From assembly GCA_029212415.1 (NCBI GenBank), contig JARGOF010000025.1:8992-67977 (forward strand): DNA of 58,986 nucleotides. Direction: 5' to 3'. Both the position numbers and the translations under genes were made by a program. The number at the start of each line of letters is the position of its first letter. The stretch's first letter is position 1. Origin of the DNA: Rhizobiaceae bacterium. Its GTDB lineage: Bacteria; Pseudomonadota; Alphaproteobacteria; Rhizobiales; Rhizobiaceae. Under the pieces are notes generated by a model that searched no databases, was not told where the DNA came from, and was given only the letters and a program-made list of their open reading frames with translations. Below, piece by piece: positions 26,113 through 35,224 of this stretch.

Positions 26113-27201
26113 TTAAAGTCTGACTTCTGTTTTGCTGTCGAACAGGGATGCACTCACCGGGTCGAAACCGATCATCAGTTCTTCCCCGACTTTCACGCTC
26201 TGCTGTCCATCCATGCGAAATCTGAATTCCTGATTTGCAAGTTTTGACCAGACCAGCGTGTCCGACCCCATGGGTTCCACAACTTCAACTTCGACCGCAT
26301 GCGAGAAGGCTTTTTTTGCTGCTTCGGGACCGACGTGTATATGTTCTGGGCGAACACCCAGCCATGCCTCTGATTCACCAGAGGGTGTCGTGTCTTTGAA
26401 TGCATATCTGGAGAGATCCACATCAAGACCATCGAGCTTGAAGCCCGGATTTTCGCCGGCCACCAGCCGACCCGTCAGGAAATTCATGCCTGGTGAACCG
26501 ATGAAAGCTGCAACATATTTGTTGACCGGATGATTGTAGATGACCTGCGGCGTATCGAGTTGTTGGACCTTTCCCCCGCGCATGATGGCAATACGGTCAG
26601 CAAGGGTCAGCGCTTCAATCTGGTCATGCGTCACATAGATCATCGTATTGTTGAGTTTTTGATGCAGCCGCTTGATCTCAACACGCAGTTCTGCGCGCAA
26701 TTTGGCATCAAGATTTGAAAGTGGTTCATCGAAAAGAAAAACGTCCACCTCGCGCACAAGTGCCCGTCCGATGGCGACACGCTGGCGCTGGCCACCGGAC
26801 AATTCGGCGGGTTTGCGGTGGAGAAGGGATTCGATTTGCAGGATTTCGGCAGCGCGCGCCACGCGTTTTTCTATCTCCGGCTTGGGAATACGGGCGTTTT
26901 TCAATCCGAAGGAAAGATTGCCCCGCACGGACATTTGCGGATAGAGCGCATAGGACTGAAACACCATGCCGATGTCACGGTCCTTTGGTTCTTTCCACGT
27001 GACGTTCTTGCCCTTGATGAATATCTGGCCATCGGAAATATCAAGCAGACCGGCGACGCAATTGAGCAAGGTGGATTTGCCGCATCCCGATGCGCCCAGC
27101 AGCACGAGGAATTCACCGTCGTAAATATCAAGATTCAGTTTTTCAAGAACTTTGAAGTCGCCAAAACTGAGCGAAAGGTCCTTTATTTCAATGCTTTTCA
27201 T
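26113..27201 (-). CDS. Sugar ABC transporter ATPase (UgpC/MalK type)
   Basis: The 362-residue protein has Walker A GASGCGKST, Q-loop MVFQSYALYPQMSV, signature LSGGQRQRVAIGRALVRE, Walker B VFLFDEPLSNLDAKLR and YVTHDQIEALTLADR. A C-terminal regulatory TOBE region follows (GVRPEHIHVGP, VEVVEPMGSDTLVW). It energises uptake by the two permeases that precede it. The start lies five bases after the permease stop. Confidence 0.93.
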   Translation of the reverse strand: MKSIEIKDLSLSFGDFKVLEKLNLDIYDGEFLVLLGASGCGKSTLLNCVAGLLDISDGQIFIKGKNVTWKEPKDRDIGMVFQSYALYPQMSVRGNLSFGLKNARIPKPEIEKRVARAAEILQIESLLHRKPAELSGGQRQRVAIGRALVREVDVFLFDEPLSNLDAKLRAELRVEIKRLHQKLNNTMIYVTHDQIEALTLADRIAIMRGGKVQQLDTPQVIYNHPVNKYVAAFIGSPGMNFLTGRLVAGENPGFKLDGLDVDLSRYAFKDTTPSGESEAWLGVRPEHIHVGPEAAKKAFSHAVEVEVVEPMGSDTLVWSKLANQEFRFRMDGQQSVKVGEELMIGFDPVSASLFDSKTEVRL

Positions 27202-27206
27202 GAGGA

Positions 27207-28091
27207 TTACCCTTTCACTGCACCGGCTGCGATGCCTCGAACAAAATATTTTCCGGACAGAAAATAGATAGCCAGAGGCACGGCGCCGGTCAGAATTGTT
27301 GCCGCCATGTTCACATTGTATTCCTTCACACCCTGCGAGGAGTTGACGATGTTGTTAAGCTGAACCGTCATCGGAAAGTTCTTGGTTCCCGCAAAGATCA
27401 CGCCGAAAAGGAAGTCGTTCCAGATGCCGGTAACCTGAAGAATGATGGCCACCACAAAGATGGGAGGTGACATGGGGACCATGATCTTGAAGAAAATTCC
27501 CCAGAACCCGGCACCATCCACCCGTGCTGCCTTGAACAATTCCTGCGGCAGTGAGGCAAAGTAATTTCGAAACAGCAATGTGAGAATTGGCATGCCAAAA
27601 ATTGTGTGGATGAAAATAACGCCGGTCAGGGAGCCGAATATTCCCAGTTCTCGGGTGATGATCACAAGCGGATACAACATGACCTGATAGGGAATGAAGG
27701 ATCCGAAGATCAATATAGTAAAAAAGACTTCCGCACCGCGAAAACGCCAGAATGACAGCGCGTATCCATTCACCGAAGCGATGGCAATGGATATCACGAC
27801 ACTTGGAATGAGGATCTGCATGGAGTTCCAGAAGCCAACCTTCAGGCCCTCGCAATAAAGACCGGTGCAGGCGGTATCCCAGGCCTTGGCCCAGGGTTCG
27901 AATGTCACTTCGACCGGCGGGGCGAAAATATTGCCCAACCGCACTTCCGGCATGCCCTTGAGAGAGGTTACGATCATCACGTAGAGGGGCAGCAGGTAAT
28001 AGATAGCTGCAACCGCCAGGACCAGATAGATCATTATCCTCGTGGGGTCGAAGGTGCGACGAGGGCGCGTACCAATTGGTTCAATAGACAT
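27207..28091 (-). CDS. Sugar ABC transporter permease, MalG type
   Basis: The 294-residue protein has six likely helices, beginning IMIYLVLAVAAIYYLLPLYV. The EAA loop reads LPQELFKAARVDGAGFWGIF, which docks on the ATPase. The N-terminal periplasmic segment is followed by LIPSVVISIAIASVNGYALSF. It forms the channel with the MalF-type permease upstream, 10 bases away. Confidence 0.93.
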   Translation of the reverse strand: MSIEPIGTRPRRTFDPTRIMIYLVLAVAAIYYLLPLYVMIVTSLKGMPEVRLGNIFAPPVEVTFEPWAKAWDTACTGLYCEGLKVGFWNSMQILIPSVVISIAIASVNGYALSFWRFRGAEVFFTILIFGSFIPYQVMLYPLVIITRELGIFGSLTGVIFIHTIFGMPILTLLFRNYFASLPQELFKAARVDGAGFWGIFFKIMVPMSPPIFVVAIILQVTGIWNDFLFGVIFAGTKNFPMTVQLNNIVNSSQGVKEYNVNMAATILTGAVPLAIYFLSGKYFVRGIAAGAVKG

Positions 28092-28101
28092 TATCGCCCC
28101 C

Positions 28102-28995
28102 TTACTTTGGCTTCTTTGAACCGTATTCCAGATAGATCCATGGAATGAGGATTATCAGGACGGTCGTGAGCATGACGGTGGATGCAGCCAATGCCTGGCC
28201 GACATTGCCGCGGGCGAACATGAAGTCATAGACATATTTGGCGGGGACCTCGGAGGCTATGCCGGGGCCGCCACTGGTCATTGCGACCACGAGATCATAG
28301 AGGCGAACGATGCCGGATGCGATAATCACCAGGGTGGTGACAAATACACCGCGCATCATCGGTATCACCACAAAAATATAGGTTTTCCATTTCGGAATGC
28401 CGTCTATTCTCGTGGCTTTCCATATGTCTTCATCCACGCCGCGCAGTCCTGCCAGCATGAGGGCCATGACGAAACCGGTGCCCTGCCAGATGCCGGCGAT
28501 CAGCAATGCATAGATGACAGTGTCGCGATGGGCGATGAGGTCAAAGGTAAAACTTTCCCAGCCCAGGTCGCGCACAGCCTTTTGAAGGCCCAGCGTTGGA
28601 TTGAGTATCCATTGCCAGACAAGGCCGGTCACAATGAACGAGAGTGCAAAGGGATAAAGAAATATTGTGCGAAATGTATTTTCGAAACGAATTTTCTGAT
28701 CCATGAATGCGGCCAGGATAAAGCCGACAACAAGCGAAAAAACCAGGGAAAAAACGCCGTAGACAGCAATGTTTCCGACCGATTTTGTCCAGCGTGATGT
28801 GTTGAACAGGCGATCATATTGGGCAAAGCCGACGAACTCGTTGACCGGCAACGCTCTGGATGCGGAAAATGAATAGAGAACGGTCCATACGGAACAGCCG
28901 ACAAAGACAACCAATGTTGTCAAAATCATCGGTGTTGCCGCCACTTTGGCGTTCAGATTTCGGAAATAGGGATGGGGTCTGGCCTGATGCGCCAT
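28102..28995 (-). CDS. Sugar ABC transporter permease, MalF type
   Basis: The start at 28995 is supported by GGAGCAG eight bases ahead; a longer frame to 29052 would have no membrane logic. It contains TPMILTTLVVFVGCSVWTVL, helices FSLVFSLVVGFILAAFM and YALLIAGIWQGTGFVMALML, and the EAA loop GVDEDIWKATRIDGIPKWKT. It pairs with the MalG-type permease. No ATPase domain is present, as expected. Confidence 0.9.
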   Translation of the reverse strand: MAHQARPHPYFRNLNAKVAATPMILTTLVVFVGCSVWTVLYSFSASRALPVNEFVGFAQYDRLFNTSRWTKSVGNIAVYGVFSLVFSLVVGFILAAFMDQKIRFENTFRTIFLYPFALSFIVTGLVWQWILNPTLGLQKAVRDLGWESFTFDLIAHRDTVIYALLIAGIWQGTGFVMALMLAGLRGVDEDIWKATRIDGIPKWKTYIFVVIPMMRGVFVTTLVIIASGIVRLYDLVVAMTSGGPGIASEVPAKYVYDFMFARGNVGQALAASTVMLTTVLIILIPWIYLEYGSKKPK

Positions 28996-29067
28996 TGTTC
29001 TGCTCCGGGGAGGAGGAAACCAGTCGCAAAACGACCGGTTCCCTGTCTTCAAGACGCCAAGTGTGGC

Positions 29068-30309
29068 TTAGTCGGCGTTTTCGACGATCTCGACGAAACG
29101 TTCCTGAGCTTCATCAACCGACATGCCCGGATCATTGAAGAATTCGACCCAGAGGTCTTCAAACTGTCCCTGCGTATCGGATGACCAGGTCTGCTCACCG
29201 GAGGGCAGAATATTGTCAGGGTTTTCGAGAATGACGAGACCCTTTTGCATGCAGGCATTGGCTGCTGCCAGATCAATATCCCCGCGAATAGGCAGAGAGC
29301 CCTTCTTCAGGTTGAAAGCGACCTGAACCTCTTTCGAGACAAGCATGGAAGCCATCTCAAGCTGTGCCTTGACGATTTCCGGATTGCCATCTGCAGGTTT
29401 TGGGAAATAGAAGGCATCGCCACCGGTATCGAGCGCCGGATGCATGCCAAGACCGGGAAGGCAATCGTATTCCTTGCCCGCGGTCAGACCGGCAACACTG
29501 AATTCACCCTGTGCCCAGTCACCCATGATCTGCGCGCCGGCCTTGCCGGTGATGACCATATTGGCCGCATCGTTCCATGCCCGACCGACAAAACCATCGT
29601 CAACCATCCCGCGGGCGGCTGAGATTGCTTCAAACACTTCGGTCATTTCAGGACTGGCCGCAGCTTCGGCACTCTTTTGCGCATTGATCTGGCGGTAAAG
29701 ATCTACACCGCCCAAAGCGACCATGAACACACCGGACATGCCATTGATCTGCCAAGGTTCACCGCCCACTGCCAGAGGGATGACACCCTTTTCACGCAGT
29801 GCCGGGGCCGAGGCAACAAATTCTGTCCAGTTTGTCGGTACAGCCAGGCCGTTGTCCTCGTAAACGCCGCGGTTCATCCACATCCACTGGAAAGAGTGGA
29901 TATTGACCGGAACGCAATAGATTTTTCCTTCAAAGCGGCAGCTGTCGAGCAGCTTCGCGGGGCGAATGAAATCGGCCCAACCTTCCTTTTCTGCGAGTTC
30001 TGTCAGGTCGGTCATCAATCCGGCCTTGACGAGATCTTCAGCATCGCGACCGGTATTCAGCTGGGTAGCACCCATCGGGTCACCGCCGGTAATACGACTG
30101 ATGATGATCGGGCGGGCGTTGCCGCCGCCGGCAATTGCGCCATCAACCCAATTGTTGCCTGTCGCATTGAATGCATCTGCAAACACTTTCACAGCCGCAG
30201 CTTCACCACCGGATGTCCACCAGTGTGTTACCTCCAGATCGGTTGCGGATGCCGCACCAATCCCGGCAAGCATTGTGGTTGCAGCAAGTACTGTCCTAAT
30301 TCCACGCAT
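29068..30309 (-). CDS. Sugar ABC transporter substrate-binding protein
   Basis: The start at 30309 has GGGAGG six bases ahead; the longer frame to 30369 only adds a poor leader. The signal peptide (RTVLAATTMLAGIGAASAT) is followed by LEVTHWWTSGGEAAAVKVFA, the opening of glucose/mannose-type family-1 binding proteins such as Pseudomonas GtsA. The body includes TQLNTGRDAEDLVKAGLM and FQWMWMNRGVYEDNGL. It captures a sugar in the periplasm for the permeases below. It is the first gene of the operon, behind two operator palindromes. Confidence 0.9.
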   Translation of the reverse strand: MRGIRTVLAATTMLAGIGAASATDLEVTHWWTSGGEAAAVKVFADAFNATGNNWVDGAIAGGGNARPIIISRITGGDPMGATQLNTGRDAEDLVKAGLMTDLTELAEKEGWADFIRPAKLLDSCRFEGKIYCVPVNIHSFQWMWMNRGVYEDNGLAVPTNWTEFVASAPALREKGVIPLAVGGEPWQINGMSGVFMVALGGVDLYRQINAQKSAEAAASPEMTEVFEAISAARGMVDDGFVGRAWNDAANMVITGKAGAQIMGDWAQGEFSVAGLTAGKEYDCLPGLGMHPALDTGGDAFYFPKPADGNPEIVKAQLEMASMLVSKEVQVAFNLKKGSLPIRGDIDLAAANACMQKGLVILENPDNILPSGEQTWSSDTQGQFEDLWVEFFNDPGMSVDEAQERFVEIVENAD

Positions 30310-30376
30310 ATAAACCTCCCAAATAGGCGCCGTTCTCCCGACGCGCCCGACTGACCTGAAAAAGGCCACGAAACAA

Positions 30377-30420
30377 TAATCGATTTACATTACGAAATTG
30401 ACGCTTTGTAATCGATTACA
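30377..30420 (-). promoter_or_regulatory. Tandem operators of the sugar operon
   Basis: A perfect 14-bp palindrome TGTAATCGATTACA lies at 30407-30420, and a related site TAATCGATTTACA at 30377-30389. Their centres are 32 bp apart, about three helical turns, so two protein dimers would sit on the same face of the DNA. The central CG with flanking inverted TGTAA fits LacI-family operators, although the nearest regulator in the window is of ROK type. The sites are 70-110 bases before the ATG of the binding-protein gene. Confidence 0.7.
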
Positions 30421-30572
30421 TCCATACAATGAGACTTGGGTTTAATCCTGTCAAGCCATAAATTAGGCCTACAAGAAACCGCAAAAGCCGGGGCAGGAAG
30501 GAGCGTTATCCTCTTGGGACCTATGTATCTGTGCGCGCAAAAGTTGCGGTGATGCGCTGTGAAATCAGCGCA

Positions 30573-31211
30573 TCAGGCCATTTCGCTCGGCTGGTAAATG
30601 ATGTCCGCCTTGCGCGATTGCTGCAGCACACGCATGGCATTGGGAATGTCGTTGTGGAACGCTTTTGTTTCTGCGGTTTGCCTGTCGAGTCCCAGGTCAA
30701 GCCATCTGGAAACAAGTCTTTTTTCCAGCAGGTCTGTCGAGGCTGTCAGAAACAGACTGCAATCAAACAGGGAATGCGCATGGCTCCACGGATAAGCGTT
30801 GAGAAGCAGATAGTTGCCTTCAATCAACACGATCTGGCTGTCTTTCGCGACGATGCCGGAATCGTGCCGGACACAATCGGCATTGCGGTCAAATTCCGGA
30901 ACGCGAATGTCAGATGAACCGCTGCGCAAACGCGCAATCATCCAGACAAATGCCGAAGCGTCGAATGTTTCGGGGGCACCCTTTCGGTCAAGCATTTTGC
31001 GCTGTTCCAACACGGTGTTGTCAAGGTGAAAGCCATCCATCTGGACAATGGACGTGCTCAGCCCCCTGGCAACCAATTGCTTCTGCAACCGGGCTGATAA
31101 TGTTGATTTTCCAACCCCGGGAGGTCCGGCAATTGCCACAAGGCATCGGTCGCGGTGCTTTGCGCAACGCATCAATGTTTCCATGATTTCTTCAAAGGAT
31201 TCGGTTTTCAT
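30573..31211 (-). CDS. frcK: FrcK-like nucleoside-kinase-family protein of the fructose locus
   Basis: The 212-residue P-loop kinase has GPPGVGKSTLSARL (Walker A), VQMDGFHLDNTVL (catalytic Asp and substrate loop), FDASAFVWMIARLRSG and VLIEGNYLLLN. It resembles FrcK, the fourth gene of the rhizobial frcBCAK fructose transport operon, and the uridine kinase/pantothenate kinase superfamily. Its start overlaps the stop of the truncated frcA by four bases. The reading frame is complete, yet the transporter genes upstream are broken, so it may be a relic or keep a separate role. Confidence 0.8.
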   Translation of the reverse strand: MKTESFEEIMETLMRCAKHRDRCLVAIAGPPGVGKSTLSARLQKQLVARGLSTSIVQMDGFHLDNTVLEQRKMLDRKGAPETFDASAFVWMIARLRSGSSDIRVPEFDRNADCVRHDSGIVAKDSQIVLIEGNYLLLNAYPWSHAHSLFDCSLFLTASTDLLEKRLVSRWLDLGLDRQTAETKAFHNDIPNAMRVLQQSRKADIIYQPSEMA

Positions 31212-31768
31212 GCTGCGCTCATGGTGTCTGGTGTTTTTGCGCCAGTCATATAGGCAACGGCATCTGACATGGAATGCTCTTTCGGGTCGATGACACAGAG
31301 CCTTCGTCCAAGCCTGTGGATATGTATTCTATTTGCAACTTCAAACACATGGGGCATGTTGTGCGATATCAGCACAATCGGCATTCCGCGTGATTTGACG
31401 TCCAGGATGAGTTCCAGGACACGGCGCGATTCCTTTACGCCCAAGGCGGCCGTCGGTTCATCCATGATGATGACCTTGGAATCAAATGCCGCTGCCCGTG
31501 CGACTGCAACCCCCTGCCGCTGGCCGCCGGACAGGGTTTCAACCGCCTGTCCGATGTTCTGTATCGTCAGCAGGCCGAGTTCACTCAATTTATCGCGGGC
31601 AAATTGTTCCATGGCAGGACGGTCGAGTTTTCGGAAAAGTGTTCCGGCAAGACCCGGTCTGCGCAATTCGCGTCCCAGAAACATATTGTCTGCGATCGAC
31701 AGGGCAGGCGACAGAGCAAGATTTTGATAAACCGTTGCAATGCCGGCCTTTTGTCTGGTCTCGGGCAT
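31208..31768 (-). pseudogene. frcA: FrcA-like ABC ATPase, 5' truncated
   Basis: The frame opens with QKAGIATVYQNLALSPALSI, which in full-length FrcA lies about 85 residues into the protein. Signature LSGGQRQGVAVARAA, Walker B VIIMDEPTAAL and ISHNMPHVFEVANRIHIH are present. The Walker A segment is absent, so it cannot bind ATP normally. The body is otherwise intact and overlaps the frcK start by four bases, as in a functional operon. Truncation seems to have come from the deletion that also removed frcC. Confidence 0.85.
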
Positions 31769-32017
31769 TCCGCGTCTCCGCCTTTCAAAACTCAGCTCAG
31801 GGTATCAACTGTTGTCAAACAGCGACAGATCTTCCTCACCCAAACCGATGCAGTCTCTACACTCGCCATAGTAGTGTCGAAATGTAACGGTTTTCAATCC
31901 AGGCTGAGGGTTCTCTCAAAAACAAACAGATTTGCTGCTGATCAGGCCTGGAGTGTTGCAACTGTTGGTTTTGCCCGGACCAATGGCCGAGGCCAATGAG
32001 CAATATTCAGCCCCCGG
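31769..32017. other. Unrecognised stretch between frcB and frcA remnants
   Basis: About 250 bases sit where the rest of frcB and all of frcC should be. Neither strand gives a recognisable protein; one minus-strand frame reads FRHYYGECRDCIGLGEEDLS, which I could not place. It may be what is left of a deletion or of an old insertion element. Confidence 0.4.
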
Positions 32018-32236
32018 ACTTTCACAATCGCCATCAACCTTTCCTGCATAGGGTTTGAGCTTGATCCCAAGTGCCTCGGCCTTGGCTGTAGCACCTTCCT
32101 TCATTCATACGAAAAACGGGTTTGTGTCTGTCTTCGTGATCAGGCAAGCGCCAATATCTGCGGCAGCAGCTGATCCAATGCCAGTCAGGCCAAGTATGAC
32201 CAAGCCAGGTTTTGCAGAAAAAAATGTGTGTTTTAT
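32018..32236 (-). pseudogene. frcB: FrcB-like fructose-binding protein, N-terminal remnant
   Basis: Reading on the minus strand from 32236, a GGGAGG ribosome site is followed, at normal spacing, by ATA in place of ATG. The frame continues with signal-peptide residues (LVILGLTGIGSAAAADIG) and ACLITKTDTNPFFV, then a TGA stop at 32107-32105. It resumes in the same frame with [16 protein letters not shown] and YAGKVDGD. These are the opening and early body of FrcB. After that the similarity ends, and the permease gene and the start of frcA are missing. Confidence 0.8.
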
Positions 32237-32510
32237 GATATTCCTCCCGGTTCATTGCCAGTGGTAGCCAAAGGTCGATCGTGATGGCCGAAAGATGGCA
32301 TTGGTAACGCGTGCCACGTTCGACGTCTTTTCACAGCAAAGCGTCTATGCGCCGGGTACTGTGACACTGAAGACAGCGCCTGAGATGACACGCCATGGGG
32401 TCGTTGACCAAGGGAAGCCGGTCATCATCACCAGACTTCAAATTTCCGCCCGTTCCGTGCCTGCCCGTCCTCCTGTCAACAATCACACACGGTTTTCGCA
32501 ATTTTGTCAA

Positions 32511-32537
32511 TTAATAAATCCACTTGATTTAATAAAT
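32511..32537. promoter_or_regulatory. Candidate operator of the ROK regulator
   Basis: TAAATC (32515-32520) is mirrored by GATTTA (32526-32531), and TTAATAAAT is repeated directly at 32511-32519 and 32529-32537. The site sits in the AT-rich gap 90-110 bases before the ROK gene and could serve autoregulation. The gap from 32237 to 32622 has no gene. Confidence 0.45.
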
Positions 32538-32622
32538 AGCTGTGCCAAAACTATTTCAGGGAAGAAATTGCTGGAAAGGACTTCTAAGAAGGCATGGTGT
32601 TTTCCCAAAGGGAAGGGTTTGA

Positions 32623-33849
32623 ATGAACACCCCGTCGGATGGTTCCACTCTCAATACCCGCATTGTTGACCCCAGTGGCGGGTCCAATCAGACGCGGGTC
32701 AGGGCCTATAACGAACGTCTGGTCATGGCCTTGGTACGCCGCCATGGCAGTTTGGCCAAGGCCGAAATTGCCAGGAGATCCGGTTTGTCGCCTCAAACCG
32801 TGTCTGTCATCATGCGTGCCCTTGAAAAGGATTTGCTGCTTGTCAAAGGCGAGCCGGTACGCGGACGCGTGGGGCAGCCTTCGGTTCCCATGGCGCTCAA
32901 TCCGGATGCGGTTTTTTCCATAGGATTGAAGATCGGCCGACGTAGTGCGGATATGGTGCTGATGGATTTTGTGGGTGGCGTGCGCAGGAAATTGCGCGAG
33001 ACCTATGCTTATCCCTTGCCCCAGCAGATATTGGATTTCGCCCGGCGCGGCCTTGATATTCTCAGTGGCGAGCTTGATACCCTGGAAAGGCAGCGTCTGG
33101 TCGGCATAGGCATTGCCGCACCTTTCGAACTTTGGAACTGGCTGGATCAGGTTGGTGCGCCATCCGATGAAATGGATGCGTGGCGCGGCTTTGATTTCAC
33201 GGTTGCCATGGCCTCCATTTCCGATTTGCCGGTCATCGTTCAAAATGACGCAACGGCGGCCTGCGGCGCAGAGCTTGTCTTCGGCAGGGGAAGAGAGTTT
33301 AGCGATTTTGCCTATTTCTTCGTTGGCTCCTTCATCGGTGGAGGGCTTGTCCTCAATCACGCGGTTTTTCCCGGGCGTTCAGGCAATGCAGGTGCATTTG
33401 GTCCCATCCCGGTGCCCGGTCCACAGGGCAAAACACAACAATTGCTGAACTGCGCTTCAATATTTGTGCTTGAGGACAAGCTCAAAGAAGCCAAGATCGA
33501 CCCGTCACCACTCTGGCTGAGGGCGGATGAATGGCCGGATTTTGGTCACATTTTGACGGATTGGATCGACGAGACAGCGCGAAATATAGCCATCGGAATC
33601 GTGGCCATTGCCGCTATCATGGATATGGACGCCATATTTATTGATGGTGGATTTCCTGTCTCCGTGCGCAAGCGGCTGGTTGAGGCGGTGAGGTTGGAAA
33701 TCCAAAAACTTGATTTGCAGGGTATTCGCGAACCGAAAGTCGTTGAAGCCTTTGTTGGCAGCGAAGCCCCGGTGATCGGCGGTGCCAGCCTGCCCATATT
33801 CGATCGCTTCATGATTGACCAGAATGTCCTGGTCAGAGAACCAATTTGA
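32623..33849 (+). CDS. frcR: ROK-family transcriptional regulator, FrcR-like
   Basis: The 408-residue protein has an N-terminal winged helix (LAKAEIARRSGLSPQTVSVI) and a ROK domain with VGIGIAAPFELWN, VIVQNDATAACGAELVFG and GGGLVLNHAVFPGRSGNAGA. ROK regulators sense sugars. It stands divergent from the decayed frc genes, as in rhizobial frc loci, so it is likely the old fructose regulator; it may now also influence the neighbouring sugar operon. The ribosome site is weak (GGGAAGGG 12 bases away). Confidence 0.85.
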   Translation: MNTPSDGSTLNTRIVDPSGGSNQTRVRAYNERLVMALVRRHGSLAKAEIARRSGLSPQTVSVIMRALEKDLLLVKGEPVRGRVGQPSVPMALNPDAVFSIGLKIGRRSADMVLMDFVGGVRRKLRETYAYPLPQQILDFARRGLDILSGELDTLERQRLVGIGIAAPFELWNWLDQVGAPSDEMDAWRGFDFTVAMASISDLPVIVQNDATAACGAELVFGRGREFSDFAYFFVGSFIGGGLVLNHAVFPGRSGNAGAFGPIPVPGPQGKTQQLLNCASIFVLEDKLKEAKIDPSPLWLRADEWPDFGHILTDWIDETARNIAIGIVAIAAIMDMDAIFIDGGFPVSVRKRLVEAVRLEIQKLDLQGIREPKVVEAFVGSEAPVIGGASLPIFDRFMIDQNVLVREPI

Positions 33850-33907
33850 TTGACAGCCGGATAATCGCGGCCAGTTGCTGCGGGAATCCAAGATCCCCAG
33901 GAAAATA

Positions 33908-33931
33908 TGGCCCGGCTCAAAGGCCGGGCCA
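33908..33931 (-). terminator. Hairpin after the EF-hand gene
   Basis: TGGCCCGGC (33908-33916) pairs perfectly with GCCGGGCCA (33923-33931). On the minus strand it is followed by TATTTTCC, making it a terminator for the EF-hand gene; it lies 20 bases past that stop. It could also slow transcription from the convergent ROK gene. Confidence 0.75.
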
Positions 33932-33952
33932 CAGTGTCTTTGGATTTCCGGA

Positions 33953-35014
33953 TCAGATGTCCTTTTTACCGGAGTCCGTTGAACCGGCAGGTCTGTCAAT
34001 CGATGACTTCTTGGCGTCAGGCTTCTGACCATGGCCAAAGCCCTGGTCGTGCATGGAGCGGCCCTTCTTCATGCCGTGGTGTTTCCCACCCCTCCTGTCG
34101 GCCTTGGTGATCACGCCGTCGCCATTACGGTCGTGGTCTTTGACAAAGTCGCTGGTGCGTGCGCCGTATTCTTCCGCCGTCACGGACAGATTGCCATCTG
34201 AGTCGAGCTTCTGGAAAGATCTGACAATCCTGTCACTGTGCATGTCCTGCCAGACGGTCACGAATTCTTCCAGTGAGACAGAGTTGCTGCTGTCGGCATC
34301 AGCCTTGCCAAAAACACCGGTGCGCACTTCATCGAATTCGGCGCGGGTAATCTTGCCGTCCTTGTCGATGTCAAAACGTTCCATCAGCATGGCTGTTCCC
34401 CGGCCACCTTTGCCGTGATGCCTCGAGTCGCCATGATGCGCCATTTTTCCAGATCGTTTGCCGGATCCTTTCCGCTCACCCGCGGCTTTTTTGTCCTCTG
34501 GAGCAGGGCGGGTCAATTCGCCATTGCCGTCTCGGTCGAGGCGGCTGAACATCCGATCTGCTGCATTGTCGGATTCCTCTACTGCGATGTTACCATCGCC
34601 GTCGCGATCCAGTCGCTGAAAGGCCCGAACCATGCGATCACGTGATTTTTCCAACCAGACAGTGCGAAATTCCTCAAGCGAAATTGTGGTATCGTCTCCG
34701 GCAGCCGCATTGAAACGCGTTGCGATCACGGCATCGACTTCTTCCTGGGTAATGATGCCATCCTTGTTTTCATCGAAACGCTCAAACGCCATTTTCATGC
34801 CACGTCCGCCTTTCATGCCGTGACGACCCTTCATGCCGTGGTCACCCTTCATTCCGTGGCGGCCGCCATGTCCTTTGGCACGTTCATGGCCCATTCGCTT
34901 CTCGGCATTGTACCCGTTACCCTGTGCATTTTTTTCTGCCAGTGTCGGTGCTATGCCTGCGGCCAGAAATGTGCCAGCCAGGGCTGCAATAGCGATTTTG
35001 TGAGAGGTTTTCAT
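33953..35014 (-). CDS. Secreted EF-hand calcium-binding protein
   Basis: The start at 35014 gives a signal peptide (HKIAIAALAGTFLAAGIAPT). Next is a His/Gly/Lys-rich stretch with repeated HGMKG units, then several EF-hand loops: DENKDGIITQEE, DRDGDGNIAVEE, DRDGNGELTR, DIDKDGKITRAE, DADSSNSVSLEE and DRNGDGVITKAD; one more (DSDGNLSVTAEE) is a degenerate variant. Each canonical loop has Asp or Asn at 1, 3 and 5 and Glu or Asp at 12. The His-rich stretch may bind metals. It is exported, so it likely senses or buffers calcium outside the cytoplasm. Confidence 0.85.
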   Translation of the reverse strand: MKTSHKIAIAALAGTFLAAGIAPTLAEKNAQGNGYNAEKRMGHERAKGHGGRHGMKGDHGMKGRHGMKGGRGMKMAFERFDENKDGIITQEEVDAVIATRFNAAAGDDTTISLEEFRTVWLEKSRDRMVRAFQRLDRDGDGNIAVEESDNAADRMFSRLDRDGNGELTRPAPEDKKAAGERKGSGKRSGKMAHHGDSRHHGKGGRGTAMLMERFDIDKDGKITRAEFDEVRTGVFGKADADSSNSVSLEEFVTVWQDMHSDRIVRSFQKLDSDGNLSVTAEEYGARTSDFVKDHDRNGDGVITKADRRGGKHHGMKKGRSMHDQGFGHGQKPDAKKSSIDRPAGSTDSGKKDI

Positions 35015-35224
35015 TGCTGATGTCCTTTGGTTTCGGTTGCGATGATCTGAAGATAGGGTGCACTTGTCGCAAAAATACGGTGCAGAAAGCACCAATGTGT
35101 CGCCAAGTGTCGCTGCAGCGGGAATTGATACATTTTGTTACAATTTCAATTTCACGCAGCGGCACTGAGCGTTTACGTGTTGGTGCAAGAGTTCATTGAT
35201 GCCGCTAACAGAATTGACAAACCC

